Shown: positions 9,005 through 17,771 of the stretch, piece after piece
Layout: each line of letters opens with the position of its first letter
Numbering within the stretch: the stretch's first letter is position 1
DNA from: Rhodopseudomonas palustris
GTDB taxonomy: Bacteria; Pseudomonadota; Alphaproteobacteria; Rhizobiales; Xanthobacteraceae
Length of the DNA: 64,000 nt
Direction: 5' to 3'
Assembly: GCA_016215605.1 (NCBI GenBank)
Contig: JACRJB010000018.1
Span: 1-64,000, forward strand
The notes under the pieces: generated by a model
Told to the model about the DNA's origin: nothing
Database searches by the model: none
What the model saw: only the letters and a program-made list of their open reading frames with translations
Translations under genes and position numbers: made by a program

Positions 9005-9325
9005 ATGGCCAAGATTCACTTTGTTGATCACTCCGGAGAGACCCGCACGGTCGACGTCGAAAACGGCGCGACGGTGATGGAAGCGGCGATCCGCAACGCC
9101 ATCCCCGGCATCGAGGCCGAATGCGGCGGCGCCTGCGCCTGCGCGACCTGCCACGTCTATGTCGACGAGGCCTGGCGCGAGAAGGTCGGCGGCCCGTCGC
9201 CGATGGAAGAGGACATGCTCGACTTCGGCTACGACGTCCGCCCGAACTCGCGGCTGTCGTGCCAGATCAAGGTCTCGGACGAACTCGACGGCCTCGTGGT
9301 GTCGACCCCGGACCGTCAGGCCTGA
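9005..9325 (+). CDS. Vertebrate/adrenodoxin-type [2Fe-2S] ferredoxin
   Basis: This 106-aa electron carrier has cluster ligands C40, C46, C49 and C86, exactly the C-x5-C-x2-C-x36-C spacing of adrenodoxin-type ferredoxins. An extra C44 lies within the binding loop. Such ferredoxins feed electrons to cytochromes P450 or to Fe-S assembly. A ferredoxin-NADP reductase is encoded 0.9 kb downstream. From memory, R. palustris has a ferredoxin of this class (PuxB) located near its FNR gene, and this may be that gene; I cannot verify it here. ATG 9005 is chosen because upstream in-frame codons give a non-conserved extension. Confidence 0.9.
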   Translation: MAKIHFVDHSGETRTVDVENGATVMEAAIRNAIPGIEAECGGACACATCHVYVDEAWREKVGGPSPMEEDMLDFGYDVRPNSRLSCQIKVSDELDGLVVSTPDRQA

Positions 9326-9407
9326 GCTCGCTCAGACTGACTGGGATGTCGTTCCAGAGCGCTTGATCGCTTGATTGAAACGATCGACCATTCCGCAGGC
9401 ACTGAAT

Positions 9408-9513
9408 CCTCATCCTGAGGAGCCCGGCGAAGCCGGGCGTCTCGAAGGATGGGGCGACACATCGTTTGCGGCGCATGGTTCGAGACGGCGCTACGCGCCT
9501 CCTCACCATGAGG
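9408..9513. repeat. Family C intergenic repeat (CCTCATCCTGAGGAG...CCTCACCATGAGG)
   Basis: A ~106-bp element begins CCTCATCCTGAGGAGCCCGG and ends CGCCTCCTCACCATGAGG, so its ends are roughly inverted. It contains two smaller hairpins (GCCCGGCGAAGCCGGGC and GAGACGGCGCTACGCGCCTC-like). A near-identical copy is at 63742-63845. The 296-bp gap 9326-9621 otherwise contains only a family B fragment. Confidence 0.8.
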
Positions 9514-9582
9514 TTGTGCCTGTGGACAGCGTCCCAGCGCGCCAATTCTGATCCCAACCGAAACAGAACTGCTCTGAAGGCG

Positions 9583-9612
9583 TGGATGGCCGGGACGAGC
9601 CCGGCCATGACG
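9583..9612. repeat. Family B repeat fragment
   Basis: The right end of the family B element (GGATGGCCGGGACGAGCCCG, then GCCATGACG) stands alone here, just downstream of the thioesterase stop codon. It forms a GGCCGGG/CCCGGCC hairpin, so it may serve as a transcript end for the minus-strand thioesterase gene, although no T-run follows. Confidence 0.65.
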
Positions 9613-9621
9613 AGGCTGGTG

Positions 9622-10074
9622 TCAATTCTGTCCGTCGTGGGCAAAGCCGCGCCGCCACCACGGTTTCAACTTCTCGATCAGGTCCTCGGTCAGCGGCGTC
9701 GGTTTGCGGCTGTGGAGATCGACCAGCACGGTGACGGCGCGCGCCGAGGCGACGCAGACGCCGCCGGAAAACACCGCCTGATCGAAATGCGTCGAGGTGC
9801 GGCCGAGCTTGACCAGGCCGATGCCGAGCTCGATGGTTCCGGGCCAGTGCAGCTCGCTGCGGAAATGGATGTCGAGCCGCGCCAGCACCCAGGACATCCC
9901 CTCCGGAACCAGGCCGCGGATCAGCGTCACCCGTGCGCTCTCGAAGTAGCTGGCGTAGACCGCGTTGTTGACGTGGTTGTTGGGGTCGAGGTCGGCGAAG
10001 CGGACGTTGTCCGAAAGTCGATAGGGGAAATCGGCGAGCTGAGGGACAGCGTGGTCGCGGGATCGTGCAGTCAA
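9622..10074 (-). CDS. Acyl-CoA thioesterase, 4-hydroxybenzoyl-CoA thioesterase (hotdog) family
   Basis: This ~150-aa single hotdog-fold domain contains NVRFADLDPNNHVNNAVY, matching the family signature in which an Asp/Glu near the helix start and the HVNN block form the active site. The expected reaction is hydrolysis of a short acyl- or hydroxyacyl-CoA in the cytoplasm. The start is placed at TTG 10074, preceded by GGAG at 8 bp; an upstream GTG at 10137 would add 21 poorly conserved residues. It sits between the ferredoxin and FNR genes but on the opposite strand, so it is not in their operon. Confidence 0.8.
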   Translation of the reverse strand: MTARSRDHAVPQLADFPYRLSDNVRFADLDPNNHVNNAVYASYFESARVTLIRGLVPEGMSWVLARLDIHFRSELHWPGTIELGIGLVKLGRTSTHFDQAVFSGGVCVASARAVTVLVDLHSRKPTPLTEDLIEKLKPWWRRGFAHDGQN

Positions 10075-10177
10075 GGGCCATTCTCCGGGCTTTTGCCCTC
10101 CATTGAGCGCAGTTCTTGAGCTAGAACAAGGTGCCACCGCCTTTTTATGGCTTTTCTCCCCCGCCGGGCTTGGCTAG

Positions 10178-11263
<1,086 letters not shown>

Positions 11264-11312
11264 GCACGCGCGGCGGCGATGCCGCCGGCGGTTCGTTGTC
11301 GAGCGTAGTTAG

Positions 11313-11348
11313 TGAAGGGCGCGCCGCAAGGCGCGCCCTTTGTGTTTG
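11313..11348 (+). terminator. Rho-independent terminator after the FNR gene
   Basis: A perfect 11-bp stem AAGGGCGCGCC / GGCGCGCCCTT around a GCAA tetraloop is followed by TTGTGTTT. It begins about 50 bp after the FNR stop codon. Confidence 0.85.
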
Positions 11349-11378
11349 ATGCCAAGTCGATACGATTACGCCGTCTTT

Positions 11379-11459
11379 CGTCATTGCGAGGAGCGCAGCG
11401 ACGAAGCAATCCAGCGCGGTGCGCGGAGCGTGGATTGCTTCGCTGCGCTCGCATTGACG
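11379..11459. repeat. Family D repeat (CGTCATTGCGAGGAGCGCAG...)
   Basis: An 81-bp element begins CGTCATTGCGAGGAGCGCAG and ends GCGCTCGCATTGACG, with inverted ends and an inner inverted pair GAAGCAATCCA / TGGATTGCTTC. Other copies are at 57431-57512 and, inside a gene, at 60822-60941. The rest of the gap 11264-11591 holds the FNR terminator and otherwise unremarkable DNA before the CLC gene. Confidence 0.85.
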
Positions 11460-11591
11460 GTGATGGAGGCGATGGCACGCGCCTCCCGTTTCACGCCAAA
11501 TTGACGCCCCCGCGTGCTGGACTCCGGTGCGGGATGCGCGTCATGAAGGGGCTCACGCCGTTTCACGCCCGCTCGAGCCCAGATCCCGCCG

Positions 11592-12872
11592 ATGAAGTTC
11601 GCGCTGTCGCGCCGCCAACGGCGGCTGTTGGTGATTTTGTCGACGCGGTCGCGGCGGCGGGCGATCTTCCTGCTCGGCGGCGTGGTGGTCGGCGCTGCGG
11701 CGGCGGTGCTGGCCAAGCTCGCCGACGAGGCGCAGGGAGTGTTCGCACTGCTGCTCGGGCAGTCGCGCTACTGGCCGCTGCTGGTGACGCCGGTCGGCTT
11801 CCTGATCTCGGTGTATCTGACGACGCGGTTCTTCCAGAACGCGCAGGGCAGCGGCATTCCGCAGGCGATCGCGGCGCGGCGGCTGACCGATCAGGGCGCG
11901 CGCGGCCGGCTGGTGTCGATGCGGGTCGCGATCGGCAAGTTCTGTCTCACCCTGTTCGCCCTGCTGGTCGGCGCCTCGGTCGGGCGCGAGGGCCCCACCG
12001 TGCAGATCGGCGCCTCGATCATGTTCGCGCTCGGGAGGGTCTCGCCGCGGCGGCAGCCAGGGCTGATCCTGGCCGGCGCGTCGGCCGGCGTGGCCGCGGC
12101 GTTCAACACGCCGCTCGCCGGCATCATCTTCGGCATCGAGGAGATGAGCCGCTCGTTCGAGACGCGGTCGAGCACGCTGATCATCGCCGCGGTGGTCGCG
12201 GCGGGCCTGACCTCGATCGCGTTTCTCGGCAACTACACCTATTTCGGCAGTAGCGCGATGGGGCTCCACGGCGGCGTCGACTGGCTGGCGATCCCGGCCT
12301 GCGGCATCGTCGGCGGATTGGCCGGCGGCCTGTTCAGTCGCATCGTGGTGGCGGCGGGCGCGTCGGCGCTGATCAACCGGCATCCGCTGCTGCTGGCGCT
12401 CGGCTGCGGATTGGCGGTGGCGATCTGCGGCTTCGTCTCGGGCGATACGGTCTACGGCACCGGCTATGCGCAGGTGAAATCGGCGCTGGAGAGCGGCGCG
12501 CCGCTGCCGGCGGATTTCGGCGTGCTGAAATTCCTCGCCACCACGCTGTCGTCGATCAGCGGCCTGCCGGGCGGCATCTTCTCGCCGTCGCTGGCGGTCG
12601 GTGCCGGGTTCGGCAGCAACATCGCGGCGCTGTTCAGCGCGACGCCGATCGCCGCGATCATGCTGCTCGGCATGGTGGCCTACTTCTCCGGCGTGGTGCA
12701 GGCGCCGATCACCGCCTTCGTCATCGTCATCGAGATGACCGACAACCACGCCATGGTGATTCCGCTGATGGCGGCGTCGCTGATCGCCTACGCGACCTCG
12801 CGGCTGGTGGCGGAGGAAGGCATCTACCACGCCTTGGCGCGCCGCTTCGTGGCGCCGGCCCGCGCGTCGTAG
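11592..12872 (+). CDS. CLC-family chloride/proton antiporter
   Basis: This 426-aa polytopic inner-membrane protein carries the CLC selectivity-filter motifs GSGIP (~87-91) and GREGP (~130-134), the latter with the gating glutamate. The following block, NTPLAGIIFGIEEM, contains the glutamate pair matching the internal proton glutamate of E. coli ClcA. Both glutamates being present suggests H+/Cl- exchange rather than a passive channel. The length fits the core transporter without CBS domains. It is monocistronic and converges with the next gene. The likely role is in acid tolerance or charge balance; this is inferred from family knowledge. Confidence 0.88.
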   Translation: MKFALSRRQRRLLVILSTRSRRRAIFLLGGVVVGAAAAVLAKLADEAQGVFALLLGQSRYWPLLVTPVGFLISVYLTTRFFQNAQGSGIPQAIAARRLTDQGARGRLVSMRVAIGKFCLTLFALLVGASVGREGPTVQIGASIMFALGRVSPRRQPGLILAGASAGVAAAFNTPLAGIIFGIEEMSRSFETRSSTLIIAAVVAAGLTSIAFLGNYTYFGSSAMGLHGGVDWLAIPACGIVGGLAGGLFSRIVVAAGASALINRHPLLLALGCGLAVAICGFVSGDTVYGTGYAQVKSALESGAPLPADFGVLKFLATTLSSISGLPGGIFSPSLAVGAGFGSNIAALFSATPIAAIMLLGMVAYFSGVVQAPITAFVIVIEMTDNHAMVIPLMAASLIAYATSRLVAEEGIYHALARRFVAPARAS

Positions 12873-12883
12873 CGACGGCGCTG

Positions 12884-13924
12884 TTACTTCGCGCGCAGCA
12901 GCAGCTTCACCGCCTTCGCCGCGCCGAGTTGCAGCAACAAGCGAATCAGTGCGGCGCGCGAGACGGCGAGGTCGCGGCGCTCGCGCAGCAGGTTCAGCAG
13001 CGCGGCCTGCGCGAATTTCCGTTCGCCGGCGCTCAGCGTCGATCGTTGCGTGGTGATCGCCGCGAGGTCGATCGCGGACGCCGGCGCGGCGCGGGCGAGC
13101 GCCGGGTCGGCGAGTTCGAGCATGCGGAACAGCCGCGAGCTGTCGCGTTCGAAAGTGCCGGGATCGGGATCGTGCCAGTCGGGCGGCGCGGTCAGCGCCG
13201 CGGAAGGGTCGGGGCGGCCGGCGCGGGGCGCGGCGCTGGCGAGCTTGGCGAGGCGGGCCGAATAGATCTGGCGCAGCTCGCGGGTGCGGGTGACGCTGCC
13301 GCCGTGCTCGCGATAGCGGATCAGCAGTTCGGGCAGGATCGCGATCTCGCCGCTGTCGGCGAGGCGCAGCCAGAAATCATAATCCTCGCCGGCCTCGAAC
13401 GCGGCGCGATAGCCGCCGACGCGGCGCGCCGCGTCTGTGCGGAACATCACGGTCGGGTGGATGAACGGGCTCTTCTTCGCCAGCGTCTCGCGCAGGCCCT
13501 GCGGGTTCGGGCGCATCTGCCGGCCGCGCGCCGCGCCGTGTTCGTCGATGATCTCGGCCCAGCCGCCGAGCAGCACCAGCTCCGGATGTGCGCGCAGCTC
13601 GTCGCATTGCCGCGCCAGCCGCCCGGGCAGCGCGACGTCGTCGGCGTCGAGCCGCGCGATCAGCGGCGCGCGCGCCTGCGCCAGCCCGCGATTGAGCGCG
13701 GCGACCAGCCCTTCGCGGTTCTGCCGCACGACGATGACGCGCGGATCGCGGGCGCGGATCTCGTCGAGGATCGCCGGCGTGGCGTCGGCCGAGCCGTCGT
13801 CGATCACCAGCAGTTCGAGATCGGACAGGGTCTGCGCCAGCACGCTGTCGACGGCTTCGCGCAGCCAGCGCGCGCCGTCGCGCACCGGCAGGATCACCGA
13901 GACCTGGGGCGGCCGTTCGGACAC
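12884..13924 (-). CDS. Family 2 glycosyltransferase
   Basis: This 346-aa enzyme has a GT-A fold at its N-terminus: VSVILPVRDGARWLREAVDS (~8-27), the nucleotide-binding VIDDGSADAT, and the metal-binding ARLDADD near residue 94. GT2 enzymes transfer a sugar from a nucleotide donor to a growing polysaccharide at the inner membrane. The C-terminal 100 residues are variable and helical. Translation appears to start at GTG 13924. It faces the GT4/ligase pair across a 276-bp gap, suggesting a small surface-polysaccharide locus. Donor and acceptor cannot be told from sequence. Confidence 0.85.
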   Translation of the reverse strand: MSERPPQVSVILPVRDGARWLREAVDSVLAQTLSDLELLVIDDGSADATPAILDEIRARDPRVIVVRQNREGLVAALNRGLAQARAPLIARLDADDVALPGRLARQCDELRAHPELVLLGGWAEIIDEHGAARGRQMRPNPQGLRETLAKKSPFIHPTVMFRTDAARRVGGYRAAFEAGEDYDFWLRLADSGEIAILPELLIRYREHGGSVTRTRELRQIYSARLAKLASAAPRAGRPDPSAALTAPPDWHDPDPGTFERDSSRLFRMLELADPALARAAPASAIDLAAITTQRSTLSAGERKFAQAALLNLLRERRDLAVSRAALIRLLLQLGAAKAVKLLLRAK

Positions 13925-14200
13925 TGTCGTCCTCGCTCAATTCGTGCACGCGGCACCTTGGGGCTTCGGAGATAGACCGCGCCGGCCGCCGCTTTGCAAG
14001 CGCGGCGCGCGGCGGGGCGTTGGCATTATCGCCACGGTCGGGACGGATTCGCGTCCGTCAACAAGCACTTGCCATTGACGCTGCGAAGCCCGACCCGTTA
14101 GACCCGAGTCCAATTGACCCGATGATTGCAGGGCGGGCCGCGTCCCGCATGAATATTATTCAGGCCGACCGACGGTCGGTATCACGCGACGGACAGCTTC

Positions 14201-15550
14201 TTGGCGCAGACCCCCGACAGGCCGACACCGCCGCAGCCCCAGCCGCCGCAACAGGCGCCGCAGCAGCCTTGGCTGTGGATGGATGTGTCGACCAGCCATC
14301 GCGCCCGGTCCGGCCAGATGAACGGCACGCTGCGGGTCGAGCACAGCATCGCCACCGCGCTGCGCGAGCTGATCGGGCCGCAGCTCGGCTTCTGCCGCTA
14401 CGAACCGCTGCGGCGGGACTACGTGCCGGTCGCCGCCGCGCCCGATCTCGGCGCTCGGCCGGTCGCGGCCGCGCCGAAGAAACAGCAGCGCGCCTCGATG
14501 CTGTCGGCGATCAAGCCGCTCGGCAAGAAACTGGAGCGCGCGATCCGCACCTCGGTGCGCAGCGCCGCGGCGCCGATGCTGCAGAAGATGTCCGGCGGCG
14601 AGGGGCTGCCGCCGCCCGGCGGCCACGAGGTGCTGCTGCTCGCCGGTGAGAACTGGTCGCGGGTCGACTACGCAGCGGTGGCGCGGATGCGCCGGACGCG
14701 CGGCACCAAGGTCGCCGCGGTGTGCCAGGACTTCATCCCGGTGGTGGCGCCGCAGTTCTTCGCCGACGGCGACTTCGTCGCGAAGTTCGACAGCTACGCG
14801 CAGTTCCTGATTCGCGAATGCGACCTCGTGGTGTCGATTTCGGAGTCGACCAGCGCCGACGTTCGCGCCTATGCGCAGCGCCATGGCGGGCTGCGCGGCG
14901 CGATCGAGGTGGTGCATCTCGGCGCCGACCTGGCGACGCCGGCCGCGGCGCGCCGGCCGGCCGCGCTCAGCGACGCGCAGGCGCGGCGCTTCGTGATCAG
15001 CGTCTCGACCATCCAGTCGCGCAAGAATTTCGACCTGCTGTATCATTTGTGGCGGCGGCTGACCGAGCAGGGCACGCCGGATCTGCCGACGCTGGTGATG
15101 GTCGGACAGCCGGGTTTCGGCAGCGCCGATCTGCTGTGGCAGATCGCGCACGATCCGGTCACCGCACAATCGATCCTGCATCTGCCGCGCGCCGGCGACG
15201 ACGAACTGGCCTGGCTTTATCAGCACTGCGCATTCACGCTGTACCCCTCGTTCTACGAAGGCTGGGGTTTGCCGGTGTCGGAGAGTCTCGCCTTCGGCAA
15301 GTATTGTCTCGCCTCCAACACCTCGTCGCTGCCGGAGGCGGGCGCCGGCCTCGCGGCGCATCTCGATCCGCTCGATTTCGCCGCCTGGCGCGATGCGGTG
15401 CTTGACCTGATCCGGGCGCCTGAGCAACTTGCTCGTCACGAGGCGGTGATCCGGGACAGTTATCGCCCGGTGACCTGGGCGCAGTCCGCCCGCCGGCTGG
15501 CGGATGTGCTGCACAGCCTGTCGGCCGCGCCGGCCGGCTCCAAGAATTAG
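14201..15550 (+). CDS. Family 4 (GT-B) glycosyltransferase
   Basis: This ~449-aa retaining glycosyltransferase has a Pro/Gln-rich N-terminus. Its catalytic core includes SVSTIQSRKNFDLLYHLWRR-like donor-domain entry and the E-x7-E region FYEGWGLPVSESLAFG, which holds the nucleotide sugar. The track start is TTG 14201 with only a weak ribosome site. The stop codon TAG overlaps the Shine-Dalgarno of the next gene, so the two are translationally linked. It probably adds a sugar during assembly of O-antigen or another surface glycan on the cytoplasmic side of the inner membrane. Confidence 0.85.
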   Translation: MAQTPDRPTPPQPQPPQQAPQQPWLWMDVSTSHRARSGQMNGTLRVEHSIATALRELIGPQLGFCRYEPLRRDYVPVAAAPDLGARPVAAAPKKQQRASMLSAIKPLGKKLERAIRTSVRSAAAPMLQKMSGGEGLPPPGGHEVLLLAGENWSRVDYAAVARMRRTRGTKVAAVCQDFIPVVAPQFFADGDFVAKFDSYAQFLIRECDLVVSISESTSADVRAYAQRHGGLRGAIEVVHLGADLATPAAARRPAALSDAQARRFVISVSTIQSRKNFDLLYHLWRRLTEQGTPDLPTLVMVGQPGFGSADLLWQIAHDPVTAQSILHLPRAGDDELAWLYQHCAFTLYPSFYEGWGLPVSESLAFGKYCLASNTSSLPEAGAGLAAHLDPLDFAAWRDAVLDLIRAPEQLARHEAVIRDSYRPVTWAQSARRLADVLHSLSAAPAGSKN

Positions 15551-15557
15551 GAGTCCA

Positions 15558-16865
15558 ATGGTTTCCGTCGTCGCCCGACCGTCGCGTACCAAGCAGAGGC
15601 TGGAGCAAGCTCGCGACTGGCTGCAGCGCATGCGCGCCGGCGAGAAGCTGTTCGTGCTGTCGATCTGTCTTGTCTATGTGTTGCACAGCATCTGGTCCGC
15701 GCGCACCGTGATGTGGTTCCTGGTGGCGCCTGTGATGCTGATCACGGTGGCGCCGTACCGGAACTTAGTGCCGATGCTGAAGTCGGGCGTGTTCGTTGCC
15801 GTCGCCGGCTTCCTGGTGTTGATCCTCGGAACCTCGCTGCTCGGCGGCGACACGCCGGCGCCGATGCTGGTGAAGAATTTGCGCTACACCGCGGCGGTGC
15901 TCACCTTCGTGCTGGTCGTCGCGGCTCTGGTACGCGGCGACGGCGATTTCCTGCGGCTGCTGTTCCTGGTGCTGGCGCCGGTGGCGGCGCTGACCGCGAT
16001 CCGCGACGTGGTGTCGTTCAGCGGCTGGTCGCTGGAGGCGCTGTTCACCAACCGGCTGCAGGGCGTCAAGGGGCTGACGGTCTACTACAACTCCAACGTC
16101 ATCGGCGTGATGTTCGCGATGCCGTGCGTCGGCGCGGCGGGGGTGATGGCGTCGCGGGCGCTGAAGCGCTGGCAATTCGCGATGCTGTCGGTGTCGGTGC
16201 TGATCCTGCTCGGCGCCATCGTGCTGACCGGCAGCCGCGGCTCGCTGATCGCGGCGTTGCTCGGGATCGGCATCTCGATCGTGTCGGCGAACTGGCGGCT
16301 GGCGACGGCGATCGTCGCGCTGGTGGCGATCGCCGCCGGGATCACGCTGCTGACGCCGCTGGCCGGCGAATTGCTGCAGCGGCGCGACAGCCTGCGGCTG
16401 ACGCTGTGGCCGATCTATCTCGAGATGGCGATGCTGAAGCCGTGGCTCGGCTACGGGCTCGCCTTCGACACCCAGCGGGCGCTGCCCGACGGCTACATGG
16501 TGATGAACGCGCACAACATCTTCCTGTGCGCGCTGGTGCGCGGCGGCGTGCTGACCGCGCTGGCGCTGGTCGGCATCGTCCTGACGTCGCTGGTGAGCGC
16601 GCTGCGGGCGTGGCTGCGCAGCCGCGAGATCCTGGCGCTGGCGCTGCTCGCGACCTGCCTCGCCGCGACCAGCGTCGACTACGAGATCATCCCGACCGAT
16701 CTCGGCTATCTCTACATCCTGTTCTGGCTGCCGGTCGGAGTCTGTCTCGGCGCCGGACTGGTGACCGGGCATCGCGGACTGCCGCGCCGCTGTCCCGTTA
16801 ACGCGGAGGCTCCGGCCGCCGCGTCACCGACCGCCTCGTCACACGTTCACCAGCCGGGCGGCTAG
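15558..16865 (+). CDS. O-antigen ligase/polymerase-like membrane protein (Wzy/WaaL type)
   Basis: This 435-aa protein has about 10-11 membrane segments. The periplasmic loop region contains GSRGS and the AHNIFL block with the conserved His found in the Wzy_C/WaaL family. These proteins join or ligate lipid-linked O-chains to lipid A-core in the periplasm, or polymerise repeat units; sequence alone does not separate the two. ATG 15558 has AGGAG directly upstream, overlapping the stop of the glycosyltransferase gene. Residues after ~410 form a Pro/Ala-rich tail. Confidence 0.82.
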   Translation: MVSVVARPSRTKQRLEQARDWLQRMRAGEKLFVLSICLVYVLHSIWSARTVMWFLVAPVMLITVAPYRNLVPMLKSGVFVAVAGFLVLILGTSLLGGDTPAPMLVKNLRYTAAVLTFVLVVAALVRGDGDFLRLLFLVLAPVAALTAIRDVVSFSGWSLEALFTNRLQGVKGLTVYYNSNVIGVMFAMPCVGAAGVMASRALKRWQFAMLSVSVLILLGAIVLTGSRGSLIAALLGIGISIVSANWRLATAIVALVAIAAGITLLTPLAGELLQRRDSLRLTLWPIYLEMAMLKPWLGYGLAFDTQRALPDGYMVMNAHNIFLCALVRGGVLTALALVGIVLTSLVSALRAWLRSREILALALLATCLAATSVDYEIIPTDLGYLYILFWLPVGVCLGAGLVTGHRGLPRRCPVNAEAPAAASPTASSHVHQPGG

Positions 16866-16932
16866 CCTGCCGACTGGATTGTCATACCGATCCGCCATAT
16901 TCTCGTCTCATCGCGATGTTTCAGGTGTTGCC

Positions 16933-17592
16933 ATGAATACACATCGACCGATCCGCATAGTTGCGATGGCGGCCGCCGCCGCTTTCACCTACCTGCTGTC
17001 GGCGGCGGCGCCCGTCGCCGCGGCGGAACCCACCGCCGCCGGGCTCTGGCAACGCACCGACACCGGCAAGCCCGGTGGCAAGCCGGTGGTCTGGGTGCTG
17101 ATGCTCGACCGCGGCAACAACATGTATGAAGGCGTCGTCGCCAAGAGCTTCCCGCAGCCCGGCCAGCCGACCCTGACGATCTGCGACGAGTGCGAGGACG
17201 ACCGCAAGAACCAGCCGATCCTGGGCATCTCGCTGATCCGCGACATGAAGCGGAAGGGCCGCGTCTACGAGAACGGCAACATTCTCGACCCGCGCAACGG
17301 CGACGTCTGGAAGGCGATGCTGACGGTCAGCCCCGACGGCCAGACCCTGACGCTGCGCGGCTATCTGATGACCCCGGCGCTCGGCAAGGACGAGGACTGG
17401 TTCCGGCTGCCCGACACCGCGATCTCCCAGATCGATCCGGCGATCGTCGCCAAGTTCATGCCCGAGCAGGCCGCCTCGCTGGCCGGCAAGCCCGGCGCAC
17501 CCGCCACCACCGTCGGCAAGCCGAAAGCGGTCGCCCCCGCGCCGGCCCCGCTGCCGAAGGGCGGCGCGATGGCGCCGGCTCCGGTGAAGTAA
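16933..17592 (+). CDS. Secreted DUF2147 protein
   Basis: This 219-aa protein has a clear Sec signal peptide (basic start, hydrophobic 10-25, AAA cleavage near residue 30). It is followed by a DUF2147-like lipocalin-type domain: AAGLWQRTDTGKPGGKPVVW, Cys pair CDEC, and the block GRVYENGNILDPRNGDVWKA typical of the family. A disordered Pro/Ala/Lys tail follows. DUF2147 proteins are periplasmic or outer-envelope proteins of unknown function, often near stress or storage genes. The ATG at 16933 is preferred because it starts the signal peptide directly. Confidence 0.85.
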   Translation: MNTHRPIRIVAMAAAAAFTYLLSAAAPVAAAEPTAAGLWQRTDTGKPGGKPVVWVLMLDRGNNMYEGVVAKSFPQPGQPTLTICDECEDDRKNQPILGISLIRDMKRKGRVYENGNILDPRNGDVWKAMLTVSPDGQTLTLRGYLMTPALGKDEDWFRLPDTAISQIDPAIVAKFMPEQAASLAGKPGAPATTVGKPKAVAPAPAPLPKGGAMAPAPVK

Positions 17593-17642
17593 GCGGGGCG
17601 AGGCCGGACTTCGCCGACCGAAATCAAATCCTGCGATGTTCA

Positions 17643-17731
17643 CGTCATGCCCGGCCTCGTGCCGGGCATCTTCGTTTTCAACCTGACCGCGCTGGACGGC
17701 ATGGACGGCCGGGACGAGTCCGGCCAGCACG
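17643..17731. repeat. Family B palindromic repeat
   Basis: It has the layout of the copy at 1809-1898: CGTCATGCCCGGCCTCGTGC at the left and GGGACGAGTCCGGCCAGCACG at the right. It lies between convergent genes (DUF2147 and TonB receptor), where its stem-loops may help end both transcripts. Confidence 0.7.
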
Positions 17732-17771
17732 AAGGCGAGCCGCGTTTGGCTGGTCCTGGCCAGGGCCACGC